A DNA stretch of 64,000 nucleotides from JBEVJK01 sp040510195. GTDB taxonomy: Bacteria > Pseudomonadota > Alphaproteobacteria > Rhizobiales > Rhizobiaceae. The stretch spans positions 26,283 through 90,282 of the forward strand of contig JBEVJK010000107.1 of assembly GCA_040510195.1 (NCBI GenBank), written 5' to 3'. The notes beneath the pieces were generated by a model. That model was not told where the DNA came from and searched no databases. It saw nothing but the letters and a program-made list of their open reading frames with translations. Shown here piece by piece: positions 34,465 to 42,743 of the stretch. Both the position numbers and the translations under genes were made by a program. Numbering within the stretch: the first letter of the stretch is position 1; every line of letters begins with the position of its first letter.

Positions 34465-36452
34465 CAGAAGGCGCTCCCGAGCATCATCCAGGTGACCAAA
34501 GCGGCGACGCCGATCAGCATGGCGAAGGCATAGTGGTAGAGATAGCCGCTCTGCAGCCGCACCACGTTGCGGGTGACGTCGATGACGCGCGCCGAGACGC
34601 CGTCCGGGCCAAGCCCGTCGATCACTGCGCCGTCGCCCTTCTTCCAAAGGAAATAGCCGAGGCGCTTCGCCGGCCGGACGAAGAGGAAGTCGTAGAGCTC
34701 GTCGAAATACCATTTGTTGAGCAGGAAGGCGTGCAGCCCGCGGTGCTGGGCGGCAAGCTGACGCGGAATCTCCGGTGCGCGGATATAGAACTGGTAGGCG
34801 ATGGCGGTGCCGATCAGCATGGACACGAAGGGCGCCAGCTTCACCCACAGCGGCACGTCGTGGAAGTCGTGCAGGATGTGGTTGTCGGGCAAGGTGAAGA
34901 GCGATGTCCTCCAGAACGCCTCATACCCCTCGCCGATGAAGACGCCATGGAAGACCAGGCCGGCAAACAACGCGCCTATCGCCAGCAGCACCAGGGGAAC
35001 CAGCATCACCGGAGGCGATTCGTGGACGTGGTGCATGACCTCGTGGCTCGCTCGGGGCTCGCCATGGAAGGTCATGAAGATGAGGCGCCACGAATAGAAG
35101 GCCGTCAGCGCCGCGGCGACGGTGAGCAGCACGAAGGCGAAGCCGGCCATCGGACTGTGCGCGACATAGGATCCCTCGATGATGGCATCCTTGGAGAAGA
35201 AGCCGGCGGTGCCGACGAGGGTCAGCGGGATGCCGACGCCGGTCAGCGACAGCGTGCCGACGACCATCATCCAGTAGGTATAAGGGATCAGTTTGCGCAG
35301 CCCGCCCATCTTGCGCATGTCCTGCTCGTCCGAAACGGCATGGATCACCGAGCCCGAGCCGAGGAACAGCAGCGCCTTGAAGAAGGCATGGGTGAAGAGA
35401 TGGAAGATGGCGGCGCTGTAGAAGCCGACGCCGAGCGCCACGAACATGTATCCGAGCTGCGAGCAGGTCGAATAGGCGATGACCCGCTTGATGTCGTTCT
35501 GCACCAGGCCGACGGTCGCCGCAAAGAAGGCGGTGAAGGCACCGATGAAGGTCACCGCGATCAGCGCCGTGTGCGACAGCTCGAAGAGCGGCGAAAGCCT
35601 CGCCAGCATGAACACCCCCGCCGTCACCATGGTGGCGGCGTGGATGAGCGCCGAAACGGGCGTCGGGCCCTCCATCGCGTCGGGCAGCCAGGTGTGCAGC
35701 GGGACCTGGGCCGACTTGCCCATGGCGCCCATGAAGAGCAGCAGGCAGACCACCGTCATGGCGGCGTGGCGGTCGAGCGCATAGCCGAGGAAGGTGAGCA
35801 CGGGCTCGCTGTGCTCGGCCGCCCCTTCCGCCGGCAGGAAGGCCGCTGCATTGGCGAAGATGGTGTCCAGGTTGACCGAGCCGAACAGCACGAACACGCC
35901 GAAGATGCCGAGCGCGAATCCGAAATCGCCGACCCGGTTCACCACGAAGGCCTTGATCGCCGCAGCATTGGCCGAAGGCTTCTTGTACCAGAACCCGATG
36001 AGCAGATAGGACGCCAAGCCGACGCCCTCCCAGCCGAAGAACATCTGGACCAGGTTGCCGGCCGTCACCAGCATCAGCATGGCGAAGGTGAACAGCGACA
36101 GATAGGCGAAGAAGCGCGGCCGGTCCGGGTCGTGATGCATGTAGCCGATCGAATAGATGTGCACCAACGCCGACACGGTGTTGACCACCACCAGCATCAC
36201 CACGGTCAGCGTGTCGATCCTGAGCGACCAGTCGGCCTCCAGCGAACCCGACTGGATCCAGCGCAGCACCGGCACGGTGAAGGTCTCGGTCTCCCCGTAG
36301 CCGACGGAGAAGAAGGCCACCCAGGAGAGCACCGCGCAGACCACAAGCAGCCCGGAGGTGATGTATTCGCAAGCCCTGGCGCCGATCGCGCCACCGAACA
36401 GCCCGGCGATCAGGAAGCCGATCAGAGGCAGGAAGACGATCGCTTGATACAT
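34464..36452 (-). CDS. nuoL: NADH-quinone oxidoreductase subunit L
   Basis: 662 residues with about 16 membrane helices, including the long lateral helix at the C-terminus. The core motif is LHTWLPDAMEGPTPVSALIHAATMV, with the following VIAYSTCSQLGYMFVA. Terminal proton-pumping subunit of the complex I membrane arm. Ten bases behind nuoK. Confidence 0.96.
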   Translation of the reverse strand: MYQAIVFLPLIGFLIAGLFGGAIGARACEYITSGLLVVCAVLSWVAFFSVGYGETETFTVPVLRWIQSGSLEADWSLRIDTLTVVMLVVVNTVSALVHIYSIGYMHHDPDRPRFFAYLSLFTFAMLMLVTAGNLVQMFFGWEGVGLASYLLIGFWYKKPSANAAAIKAFVVNRVGDFGFALGIFGVFVLFGSVNLDTIFANAAAFLPAEGAAEHSEPVLTFLGYALDRHAAMTVVCLLLFMGAMGKSAQVPLHTWLPDAMEGPTPVSALIHAATMVTAGVFMLARLSPLFELSHTALIAVTFIGAFTAFFAATVGLVQNDIKRVIAYSTCSQLGYMFVALGVGFYSAAIFHLFTHAFFKALLFLGSGSVIHAVSDEQDMRKMGGLRKLIPYTYWMMVVGTLSLTGVGIPLTLVGTAGFFSKDAIIEGSYVAHSPMAGFAFVLLTVAAALTAFYSWRLIFMTFHGEPRASHEVMHHVHESPPVMLVPLVLLAIGALFAGLVFHGVFIGEGYEAFWRTSLFTLPDNHILHDFHDVPLWVKLAPFVSMLIGTAIAYQFYIRAPEIPRQLAAQHRGLHAFLLNKWYFDELYDFLFVRPAKRLGYFLWKKGDGAVIDGLGPDGVSARVIDVTRNVVRLQSGYLYHYAFAMLIGVAALVTWMMLGSAF

Positions 36453-36462
36453 GGTCGCTTCC

Positions 36463-36771
36463 TCAGCCCTTCATCATGTTGACGTCGTCGACGGCGATCG
36501 AACCGCGGTTGCGGAAGAAGACCACCAGGATGGCAAGCCCGATGGCCGCCTCGGCGGCCGCCACGGTCAGCACGAACAGCGCGAAAACCTGGCCGACCAG
36601 ATCGCCGAGCGCGGCGGAAAAGGCGACGAAGTTCAGGTTCACCGCGAGCAGGATCAGCTCCACCGACATCAGGATGATGATGATGTTCTTGCGGTTGAGG
36701 AAGATGCCGAAGACGCCGAGCGTGAACAGCACGGCCGAAACGGTCAGAAAGTGCGCAATGCCGACGCTCAT
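36463..36771 (-). CDS. nuoK: NADH-quinone oxidoreductase subunit K
   Basis: 102 residues with three membrane helices. The conserved glutamates appear in IILMSVELILLAVN and AAAEAAIGLAILV. Small membrane subunit of complex I involved in coupling. One base separates it from the nuoJ stop. Confidence 0.96.
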   Translation of the reverse strand: MSVGIAHFLTVSAVLFTLGVFGIFLNRKNIIIILMSVELILLAVNLNFVAFSAALGDLVGQVFALFVLTVAAAEAAIGLAILVVFFRNRGSIAVDDVNMMKG

Positions 36772-36772
36772 G

Positions 36773-37393
36773 TCAGATTCCCCTGCCCGTCTCGACCTTC
36801 TTCACCTCGACCGCAGTTGCCGGGTTGCGGGCCACCTGCGCCGCGATGCTCTGCCGCTTCACGTTCTCCTTGTGACGGAGGGTGAGCACGATGGCGCCGA
36901 TCATCGCCACCAAAAGCACCAGGCCGGCGATCTGGAAGGCGAAGACGTAGTCCGTGTAGAGGATGTCCCCGAGCGCGGCGGTATTCGGCCGCTGGGCGAT
37001 ATCCGGGGTGGGCATGGCGACGGTGCCTGCCAGCGTCGGCGCGAACACGTAGCCGCCGGTGACCACGATGAGCTCCGCCGCCAGGATCAGCCCGACCAGG
37101 GCGCCGATCGGTGCATATTGCAGCGCCCCGCTCTTCAGCTCGGCGAAATCGACGTCGAGCATCATGACCACGAAAAGGAACAGCACCGCGACCGCTCCGA
37201 CATAGACCACCAGCAGGATCATCGCCAGGAACTCCGCTCCGGTGAGCAGGAAGAGGCCGGCGGCGTTGAAGAAGGTCAGGATCAGGTAGAGCACCGAATG
37301 CACGGGGTTGCGCGCCGAGATCACCATGAAGGCGGCGGCGACGGCGACCAGCGCGAAGAGGTAGAAAAAGGCGGCCTCTAGTCCGTTCAGCAT
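36773..37393 (-). CDS. nuoJ: NADH-quinone oxidoreductase subunit J
   Basis: 206 residues with five membrane helices. The motifs RNPVHSVLYLI, EFLAMILLVVYVGAVAVLFLFVVMML (the pi-bulge helix) and the later TDYVFAFQIAGLVLLVAMIG are diagnostic. The C-terminal ~30 residues are soluble and basic. The ATG at 37393 follows a 185-base non-subunit spacer behind nuoI, longer than other spacers in the operon. Confidence 0.95.
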   Translation of the reverse strand: MLNGLEAAFFYLFALVAVAAAFMVISARNPVHSVLYLILTFFNAAGLFLLTGAEFLAMILLVVYVGAVAVLFLFVVMMLDVDFAELKSGALQYAPIGALVGLILAAELIVVTGGYVFAPTLAGTVAMPTPDIAQRPNTAALGDILYTDYVFAFQIAGLVLLVAMIGAIVLTLRHKENVKRQSIAAQVARNPATAVEVKKVETGRGI

Positions 37394-37578
37394 GGGTTTC
37401 TTCGTCGCTCCTTGCCGGCTGACCGATCCCGGCCCTTCGGCTTTTCTGTGGGCCCATCCGTCCGCCTCCGGCCGGCCGAACCGCGTGTTCCATAGACGAG
37501 CCCCGGGGGGTCGTCCACGATCGATGTCACCTTCATACGCCCTCCCCCGAGGGTGTGGATAAAATTGCCGCGACGCGC

Positions 37579-38070
37579 CTAGCGGTAGGGCGCGTCGAGG
37601 CTGATGTTGCGGGCGATCTCCCGCTCCCAGCGGTCGCCGTTCGCCAGCAGCTTCTCCTTGTCGTAATAGAGCTCCTCCCGGGTCTCCGTGGAGAACTCGA
37701 AGTTCGGCCCCTCCACGATGGCGTCCACCGGGCAGGCTTCCTGGCAGAAGCCGCAATAGATGCATTTGACCATGTCGATGTCGTAACGGATCGTCCGGCG
37801 CGTGCCGTCGTTGCGCCGCGGACCTGCCTCGATGGTGATCGCCTGGGCCGGGCAGATGGCCTCGCAGAGCTTGCAGGCGATGCAGCGCTCCTCGCCGTTG
37901 GGATAGCGGCGCAGCGCATGCTCGCCGCGGAAGCGCGGCGACTGCGGGCCTTTCTCGTTCGGGTAGTTCAGGGTCGCCTTGGGCGAGAAGAACTGCCGCA
38001 TGGACAGGAAGAAGGCGCCGACGAAGTCCTTGAGAAGCAGTGCCTTGGCGGCTTGCGCGAGAGCGGACAC
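37579..38070 (-). CDS. nuoI: NADH-quinone oxidoreductase subunit I
   Basis: 163 residues. Two [4Fe-4S] motifs, CIACKLCEAICP and CIYCGFCQEACP, carry clusters N6a and N6b of the peripheral arm of complex I. The N-terminus is a short amphipathic helix that touches the membrane. 31 bases behind nuoH. Confidence 0.96.
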   Translation of the reverse strand: MSALAQAAKALLLKDFVGAFFLSMRQFFSPKATLNYPNEKGPQSPRFRGEHALRRYPNGEERCIACKLCEAICPAQAITIEAGPRRNDGTRRTIRYDIDMVKCIYCGFCQEACPVDAIVEGPNFEFSTETREELYYDKEKLLANGDRWEREIARNISLDAPYR

Positions 38071-38101
38071 GTTCAGTCTCCCGATGGGGGGTGGGCCGAG
38101 T

Positions 38102-39148
38102 TCATGCCGACAGCCCGGTGAGCTTGAGGACGAAGGCGGTGATGACGACCATGGCCAGCGACAGAGGCAGGAACACCTTCCAGCCGAGCCGCATCAGCTG
38201 GTCGTAGCGATAGCGGGGCACGAACGCCTTCACCATGGCGAACATGAAGAAGACGAAGCAGACCTTGAGCACGAACCAGATCACCCCGGGCACCCAGGTG
38301 AACGGGGCGAAATCGAACGGCGGCAGCCAGCCGCCCAGGAAAAGGATCGTCGTCAGCGCGCACATCAGCACGATGGCCACGTATTCGGCCAGGAAGAACA
38401 GCAGGAACGGCGTCGAGGAGTATTCGATCATGTGGCCGGCGACGAGCTCCGACTCGGCCTCGACGAGGTCGAAGGGCGGCCGATTCGTCTCGGCGAGCGC
38501 CGAGATGAAAAAGACGATGAACATCGGGAAGAGCGCCAGCCAATGCCAGTCGAGCAACGTGTTGGGAAGGCCGAGGCGCGTGCCCAGCCCGTCGCGCTGC
38601 GAAAGCACGATGTCGGTCAGGTTGAGCGAGCCGACCGCCAGGAGCACGGTGATGATGACGAAGCCGATCGACACTTCGTAGGAAACCATCTGAGCGGCGG
38701 ACCTCAGCGCGCCCAAGAACGGGTATTTCGAGTTCGACGCCCAGCCGCCCATTATGACGCCGTAGACCTCCAGCGAGGAGATCGCGAAAACGTAGAGGAT
38801 GCCGACGTTGATGTTGGCGATCGCCCAGCCCTCGCTGACGGGGATCACGGCCCAGGCGGAGAGGGCCAGGACGGCCGACACCAGCGGCGCCAGCAGGAAG
38901 ACGCCCTTGTTGGCGCCCGACGGGATCACCGGCTCCTTGAAGACGAATTTGAAAAGGTCGGCGAAGGCCTGGAAAAGCCCCCACGGCCCGACCACGTTGG
39001 GGCCGCGCCTCAGCTGCACGGCGGCCCAGATCTTGCGGTCGGCATAGAGGATGTAGGCGACGAAGATCAGCAGGACGACGATCAGGACCACCGATTTCAA
39101 CAGAATCAGCAGCGCCGGCAGGACGTAGATGGTGAAGAAGCTGTCCAT
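38102..39148 (-). CDS. nuoH: NADH-quinone oxidoreductase subunit H
   Basis: 348 residues with eight or nine membrane helices. It forms the quinone chamber; visible motifs are RKIWAAVQLRRGPNVVGPWG and ALAETNRPPFDLVEAESELVAG, with the conserved acidic chain. The ATG at 39148 gives the expected N-terminus MDSFFTIYVL, seven bases behind the nuoG stop. Confidence 0.96.
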   Translation of the reverse strand: MDSFFTIYVLPALLILLKSVVLIVVLLIFVAYILYADRKIWAAVQLRRGPNVVGPWGLFQAFADLFKFVFKEPVIPSGANKGVFLLAPLVSAVLALSAWAVIPVSEGWAIANINVGILYVFAISSLEVYGVIMGGWASNSKYPFLGALRSAAQMVSYEVSIGFVIITVLLAVGSLNLTDIVLSQRDGLGTRLGLPNTLLDWHWLALFPMFIVFFISALAETNRPPFDLVEAESELVAGHMIEYSSTPFLLFFLAEYVAIVLMCALTTILFLGGWLPPFDFAPFTWVPGVIWFVLKVCFVFFMFAMVKAFVPRYRYDQLMRLGWKVFLPLSLAMVVITAFVLKLTGLSA

Positions 39149-39155
39149 GGTGCCC

Positions 39156-41240
39156 CTATTCGGCTGCCTGGCTGAAGCCGGCTCTGGCAAGTGCCGAGCA
39201 TTCGGCCATCACGGCCGAGGCCCGCGCGATCGGATTGGTCAGGTAGAAATCCTTCACGGGCGAAAGGAAGGCCGCTTTCGTCAGGCGTCCGCCAAGCCTC
39301 GCGGCCGCCGCCACACCACCATCGTCCGACCGGAAGACGTCGTCGAGCCCGGCCAGATGCGGATGGGCCTGGTAGAGGCGGTCCCGAAGCTGGGGCAGCG
39401 AATCGAAGGGCAAGCGGTGACCGAGCACGTCCGACAGGGCTCTCAGCACCGCCCAGTCCTCGCGCGCCTCGCCGGGGGCGAAACCGGCGCGGTTGACCTG
39501 CTGGACGCGCCCCTCCGTGTTGACATAGGTGCCCGACTTCTCGGTGTAGGCGGCGCCGGGCAGGATCACGTCGGCGCGGTGGGCGCCGGCATCGCCATGC
39601 GTGCCGACATAGACCACGAAGGCGTCGGCCCCGATCCGGCCCATGTCGAACTCGTCGGCGCCTAGCAGGAAGAGCAGCTCCGCCTTCTGCGCCATCTCGG
39701 CAGCCGCCATGCCGTCCTTGCCCGGCACGAAGCCGATGTCGAGGCCGCCGACGCGCGCTGCAGCGGTGTGCAGGACCGCAAAGCCGTTCCATTCCGGGCC
39801 TACCGCGCCGACCGCGACGGCGAGCTTTGCAGCCAAGCCCAGCACCGCCCTGCCGTCAGGGCGCGCCCGCGCGCCCTGACCGACGATGATCAGCGGGTGC
39901 TTCGCTTCCGCCAGCTGCCCGTAGAAGGCGCCGCCTCCCTCGGCGAGCGCCTTCAGCGTGTCCGGACCGGCGCCGAGCGCCTCGTAGTCGTAGCGCAGGT
40001 CGCCGACGTCGCCGATCACGCCGATCGGCAGGTGCCCGAGGCGCCAGCGCTTGCGGATCCTGGCATTGAGCACCGAGGCCTCGAAGCGAGGGTTGGCGCC
40101 GACGATCAGCACCGCATCGGCATGCTCGATGCCCTCGATCGTCGGGTTGAACAGGTAGCTTGCGCGGCCGAGAGCGGGGTCCAGAGCGGCGCCGTCCTGC
40201 CGGCAATCGATGTTCTGGGAGCCCATCGACTGCATCAGGAGCTTCAGCGCGAACATCTCCTCGACCGTCGCTAGATCGCCGGCGATGGCGCCCAGCCGGT
40301 CGCCGGGACGCTTGCCGACGGCCCTTCTGACCGCCGCGAAGGCTTCCGGCCAGCTCGCCTCCTTCAACCGGCCGCCCTGCCGCACATAGGGACGGTCGAG
40401 CCGCTGCGTGCGCAGGCCGTCCCAGATGAAGCGGGTCTTGTCCGAGATCCATTCCTCGTTCACCGCGTCGTTGACGCGCGGCAGGATGCGCATCACCTCG
40501 CGGCCACGCGAATCGACGCGGATCGCCGAGCCGACGGCGTCCATGACGTCGATCGATTCGGTCTTGGTCAGCTCCCAGGGCCTGGCCTGGAAGGCGAAGG
40601 GCTTCGAGGTGAGCGCCCCGACGGGGCACAGATCCACCACGTTGCCCTGCAGCTCCGAGGTCATCGCATGCTCGAGATAAGTCGTGATCTCGGCATCCTC
40701 GCCGCGGCCGATGAGGCCGAGTTCCGAAATGCCCGCCACCTCGGTGGTGAAGCGGACGCAGCGCGTGCAGTGGATGCAACGGTTCATCACCGTCTTGACC
40801 AGCGGGCCTATGTACTTGTCCTCCACCGCCCGCTTGTTCTCGTGATAGCGGGAGGCGTCGACGCCGAAGGCCATCGCCTGGTCCTGCAGGTCGCATTCGC
40901 CGCCCTGGTCGCAGATCGGGCAGTCCAGCGGGTGGTTGATCAGCAGGAATTCCATGACGCCCTCGCGGGCCTTCTTCACCATCGGCGTGTTGGTGAATAT
41001 CTCCGGCGCCTCGCCATTGGGCCCGGGGCGCAGATCGCGGACGCCCATTGCGCAGGAGGCGGCCGGCTTCGGGGGACCGCCCTTCACCTCGATCAGGCAC
41101 ATGCGGCAGTTGCCGGCGATCGAAAGGCGTTCGTGGAAGCAGAAGCGGGGCACCTCGGCCCCCGCCTCCTCCGCCGCCTGCAGAAGCGTGTAGTGATCGG
41201 GAACCTCGATCTCGCGTCCGTCGACTTTCAGCTTCGCCAT
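39156..41240 (-). CDS. nuoG: NADH-quinone oxidoreductase subunit G
   Basis: 694 residues. N-terminal ferredoxin-like [2Fe-2S] domain (FCFHERLSIAGNCRMCLIEV), a His-ligated [4Fe-4S] segment, CPICDQGGECDLQD and RCIHCTRCVRF, then a molybdopterin-oxidoreductase-like domain. It carries electrons from NuoE/F towards NuoI. The ATG at 41240 is preferred over an in-frame TTG two codons upstream. Confidence 0.95.
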   Translation of the reverse strand: MAKLKVDGREIEVPDHYTLLQAAEEAGAEVPRFCFHERLSIAGNCRMCLIEVKGGPPKPAASCAMGVRDLRPGPNGEAPEIFTNTPMVKKAREGVMEFLLINHPLDCPICDQGGECDLQDQAMAFGVDASRYHENKRAVEDKYIGPLVKTVMNRCIHCTRCVRFTTEVAGISELGLIGRGEDAEITTYLEHAMTSELQGNVVDLCPVGALTSKPFAFQARPWELTKTESIDVMDAVGSAIRVDSRGREVMRILPRVNDAVNEEWISDKTRFIWDGLRTQRLDRPYVRQGGRLKEASWPEAFAAVRRAVGKRPGDRLGAIAGDLATVEEMFALKLLMQSMGSQNIDCRQDGAALDPALGRASYLFNPTIEGIEHADAVLIVGANPRFEASVLNARIRKRWRLGHLPIGVIGDVGDLRYDYEALGAGPDTLKALAEGGGAFYGQLAEAKHPLIIVGQGARARPDGRAVLGLAAKLAVAVGAVGPEWNGFAVLHTAAARVGGLDIGFVPGKDGMAAAEMAQKAELLFLLGADEFDMGRIGADAFVVYVGTHGDAGAHRADVILPGAAYTEKSGTYVNTEGRVQQVNRAGFAPGEAREDWAVLRALSDVLGHRLPFDSLPQLRDRLYQAHPHLAGLDDVFRSDDGGVAAAARLGGRLTKAAFLSPVKDFYLTNPIARASAVMAECSALARAGFSQAAE

Positions 41241-41256
41241 TCTCAACGTCCCACGG

Positions 41257-41721
41257 TCAGGCGCAACGCGCCTGCTGCCAAAGTTTCACATGCGGCAGGT
41301 ACGCCCAGCCGAACGCAAAGTCACTGTCGCCATGCGCCTGAAGATGCGAAAGCCGCGCCTTGGCCTCCAGAAGGTCCGGCGGCGGGGCCCGCTCATCGAC
41401 CCACCACATGACGAAATGCTGCGCCTCCATCAAGCCGAACCATTCGGCGCGCCGCCGGTAGAACGCCTTGTGGATGGTGTTCCAGACGAACCGCTCGAGG
41501 GTTTCGGGGTCGCGCCAGACGCTCATGTTGACGATGACCGCCGGATCGTCGAAGGCCTGGATACCGGTGGCGTCGCCGCCATCGTCCTGCAGCCGCCAAA
41601 CGAAGCCCTCGCTGCGTTCGGCGATCCCATTCACGCGATCCAGATTGGCCGCGAAATCGGCCACCCGCGGATCCTCGAAAGGATATTTCAGCCTGGCGAT
41701 GTTGAGCTGGGCGAGATGCAT
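41257..41721 (-). CDS. DUF3291 protein inside the nuo operon
   Basis: 154 residues beginning MHLAQLNIARLKYPFEDPRV. It matches DUF3291: the opening LAQLNIAR.., GFVWRLQ, and VNMSVWRD-x-ETLERFVWNT-x-H. The fold is a dimeric ferredoxin-like alpha/beta barrel related to heme- or antibiotic-monooxygenase-like proteins, with no proven activity. It lies between nuoG and a helix-hairpin-helix gene with spacers of 10-16 bases, so it is co-transcribed with complex I. Not a known subunit. Confidence 0.85.
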   Translation of the reverse strand: MHLAQLNIARLKYPFEDPRVADFAANLDRVNGIAERSEGFVWRLQDDGGDATGIQAFDDPAVIVNMSVWRDPETLERFVWNTIHKAFYRRRAEWFGLMEAQHFVMWWVDERAPPPDLLEAKARLSHLQAHGDSDFAFGWAYLPHVKLWQQARCA

Positions 41722-41731
41722 CGGGCGATCC

Positions 41732-42379
41732 TCAGCCGCGGCCGCTTCGTTTGCCTGCGGCGAGCTTCGCCGCCTGGCCGAGCCAGTCGTCGCGGTCGAT
41801 GCGCCCCTTGAAGGCCAGATAGTCGTCGATCCAGGCGACCTCCGCCGGGCCCCAGGCCGCAAGCTGGGCGTAGGTCCAAATGCCCAGGTCGTTCAGCACC
41901 TTCTCAAGCTTCGGTCCTATACCATTGATTTTCTTGAGGTCATCGGGTTTGGCCGGGCGTCCGATGCGGGGCGGCTGGCGAAAGTCCTCGGGCATGAGCT
42001 CGGCCGGGTGCTCGGCAGCAACAGCCGGCGCGGCGGCTGCCGCCAGTGCCGTCTCCTTGAGCTCCTGGACCGCCGCCCGGGCCGCCGCGCGTGGGACGCG
42101 CACCGGCCCACGTGCTTCCGCCGCCTCTGTCGCGCCGGTCGCCAACAGCCGTTGCGAGGCCTCGACCGCGCCGACGACGGCGCCCATCCAGACGCCCAAG
42201 GCGTGGCTCGCCAGGCCTAGGCTCAGAGCCGAGAAGGCGGCAGCGCCTGCCACCGGATGCACCAACAGGTTGACGGTGCCGGCCAACTCCTTTGGCATGG
42301 TTGCCAGATAGGTCCTGTTCATCTCGTCCAGCTTTGCCGTTCCAGGCATGATCAATTCGGGAAATGGAAAGTTCGACAT
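41732..42379 (-). CDS. Helix-hairpin-helix (NADH-dehydrogenase-associated) protein
   Basis: 215 residues. The C-terminal third is a helix-hairpin-helix domain: LKKINGIGPKLEKVLNDLG, then WTYAQLAAWGPAEVAWIDDYL. In many Rhizobiales this domain is found attached to the C-terminus of NuoE or in separate genes labelled NADH-ubiquinone dehydrogenase. The N-terminal ~95 residues are hydrophobic-helical (LVHPVAGAAAFSALSLGLAS), followed by an Ala-rich linker. AAGGAG lies nine bases before the ATG at 42379. Co-transcribed in the nuo operon. Confidence 0.8.
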   Translation of the reverse strand: MSNFPFPELIMPGTAKLDEMNRTYLATMPKELAGTVNLLVHPVAGAAAFSALSLGLASHALGVWMGAVVGAVEASQRLLATGATEAAEARGPVRVPRAAARAAVQELKETALAAAAAPAVAAEHPAELMPEDFRQPPRIGRPAKPDDLKKINGIGPKLEKVLNDLGIWTYAQLAAWGPAEVAWIDDYLAFKGRIDRDDWLGQAAKLAAGKRSGRG

Positions 42380-42436
42380 CGGCTCTAGCTCCTTGCCGTC
42401 GATCAACACTTGCCCTTCGCGATGCGTCGTCCGTCC

Positions 42437-42730
42437 CTAATGTGTTCGTTCTATTCGGTCGATGCGGTCCTTCAGGTCGGCGATCTCCTTCTCGAGGGTC
42501 CGCGACCGGATGTTTGCATGGGCCGCGAAGCCCACCCCGCTCGCCGTGGTCTCCTTCCAGTCCTCGATGGACTTGCGGGCCTCCGTGAACCTCTGGTCGT
42601 GCTCCAGGCACTTGCCGTGCACCTCCACGAGAAGTTCCCGCATGTCGAACAGCATCCTCAGGACCAGGCTGTCCCGGTCCTCCTCGCCGGCCTTTCCATT
42701 TTCCTTCTGCTTGAACTTCTGCTTGGCCAT
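42437..42730 (-). CDS. Small coiled-coil protein in the nuo operon
   Basis: 97 residues. A basic start (MAKQKFKQKENGK) is followed by a long helical, heptad-like stretch (LVLRMLFDMRELLVEVHGKC and, at the end, LEKEIADLKDRIDRIERTH). Probably a soluble coiled-coil protein. No family is recognised. AAGGGG precedes the ATG, 13 bases behind nuoF, so it is translated with the operon. Confidence 0.65.
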   Translation of the reverse strand: MAKQKFKQKENGKAGEEDRDSLVLRMLFDMRELLVEVHGKCLEHDQRFTEARKSIEDWKETTASGVGFAAHANIRSRTLEKEIADLKDRIDRIERTH

Positions 42731-42743
42731 CGCCCCTTTTCCC

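Noticed and set aside
31069..36482. Two very long forward-strand frames (1154 and 649 codons) opposite nuoL-M-N and birA
   Set aside because: They are antisense shadows of the complex I genes, rich in His, Gln, Glu, Asp and Arg from reversed hydrophobic codons.
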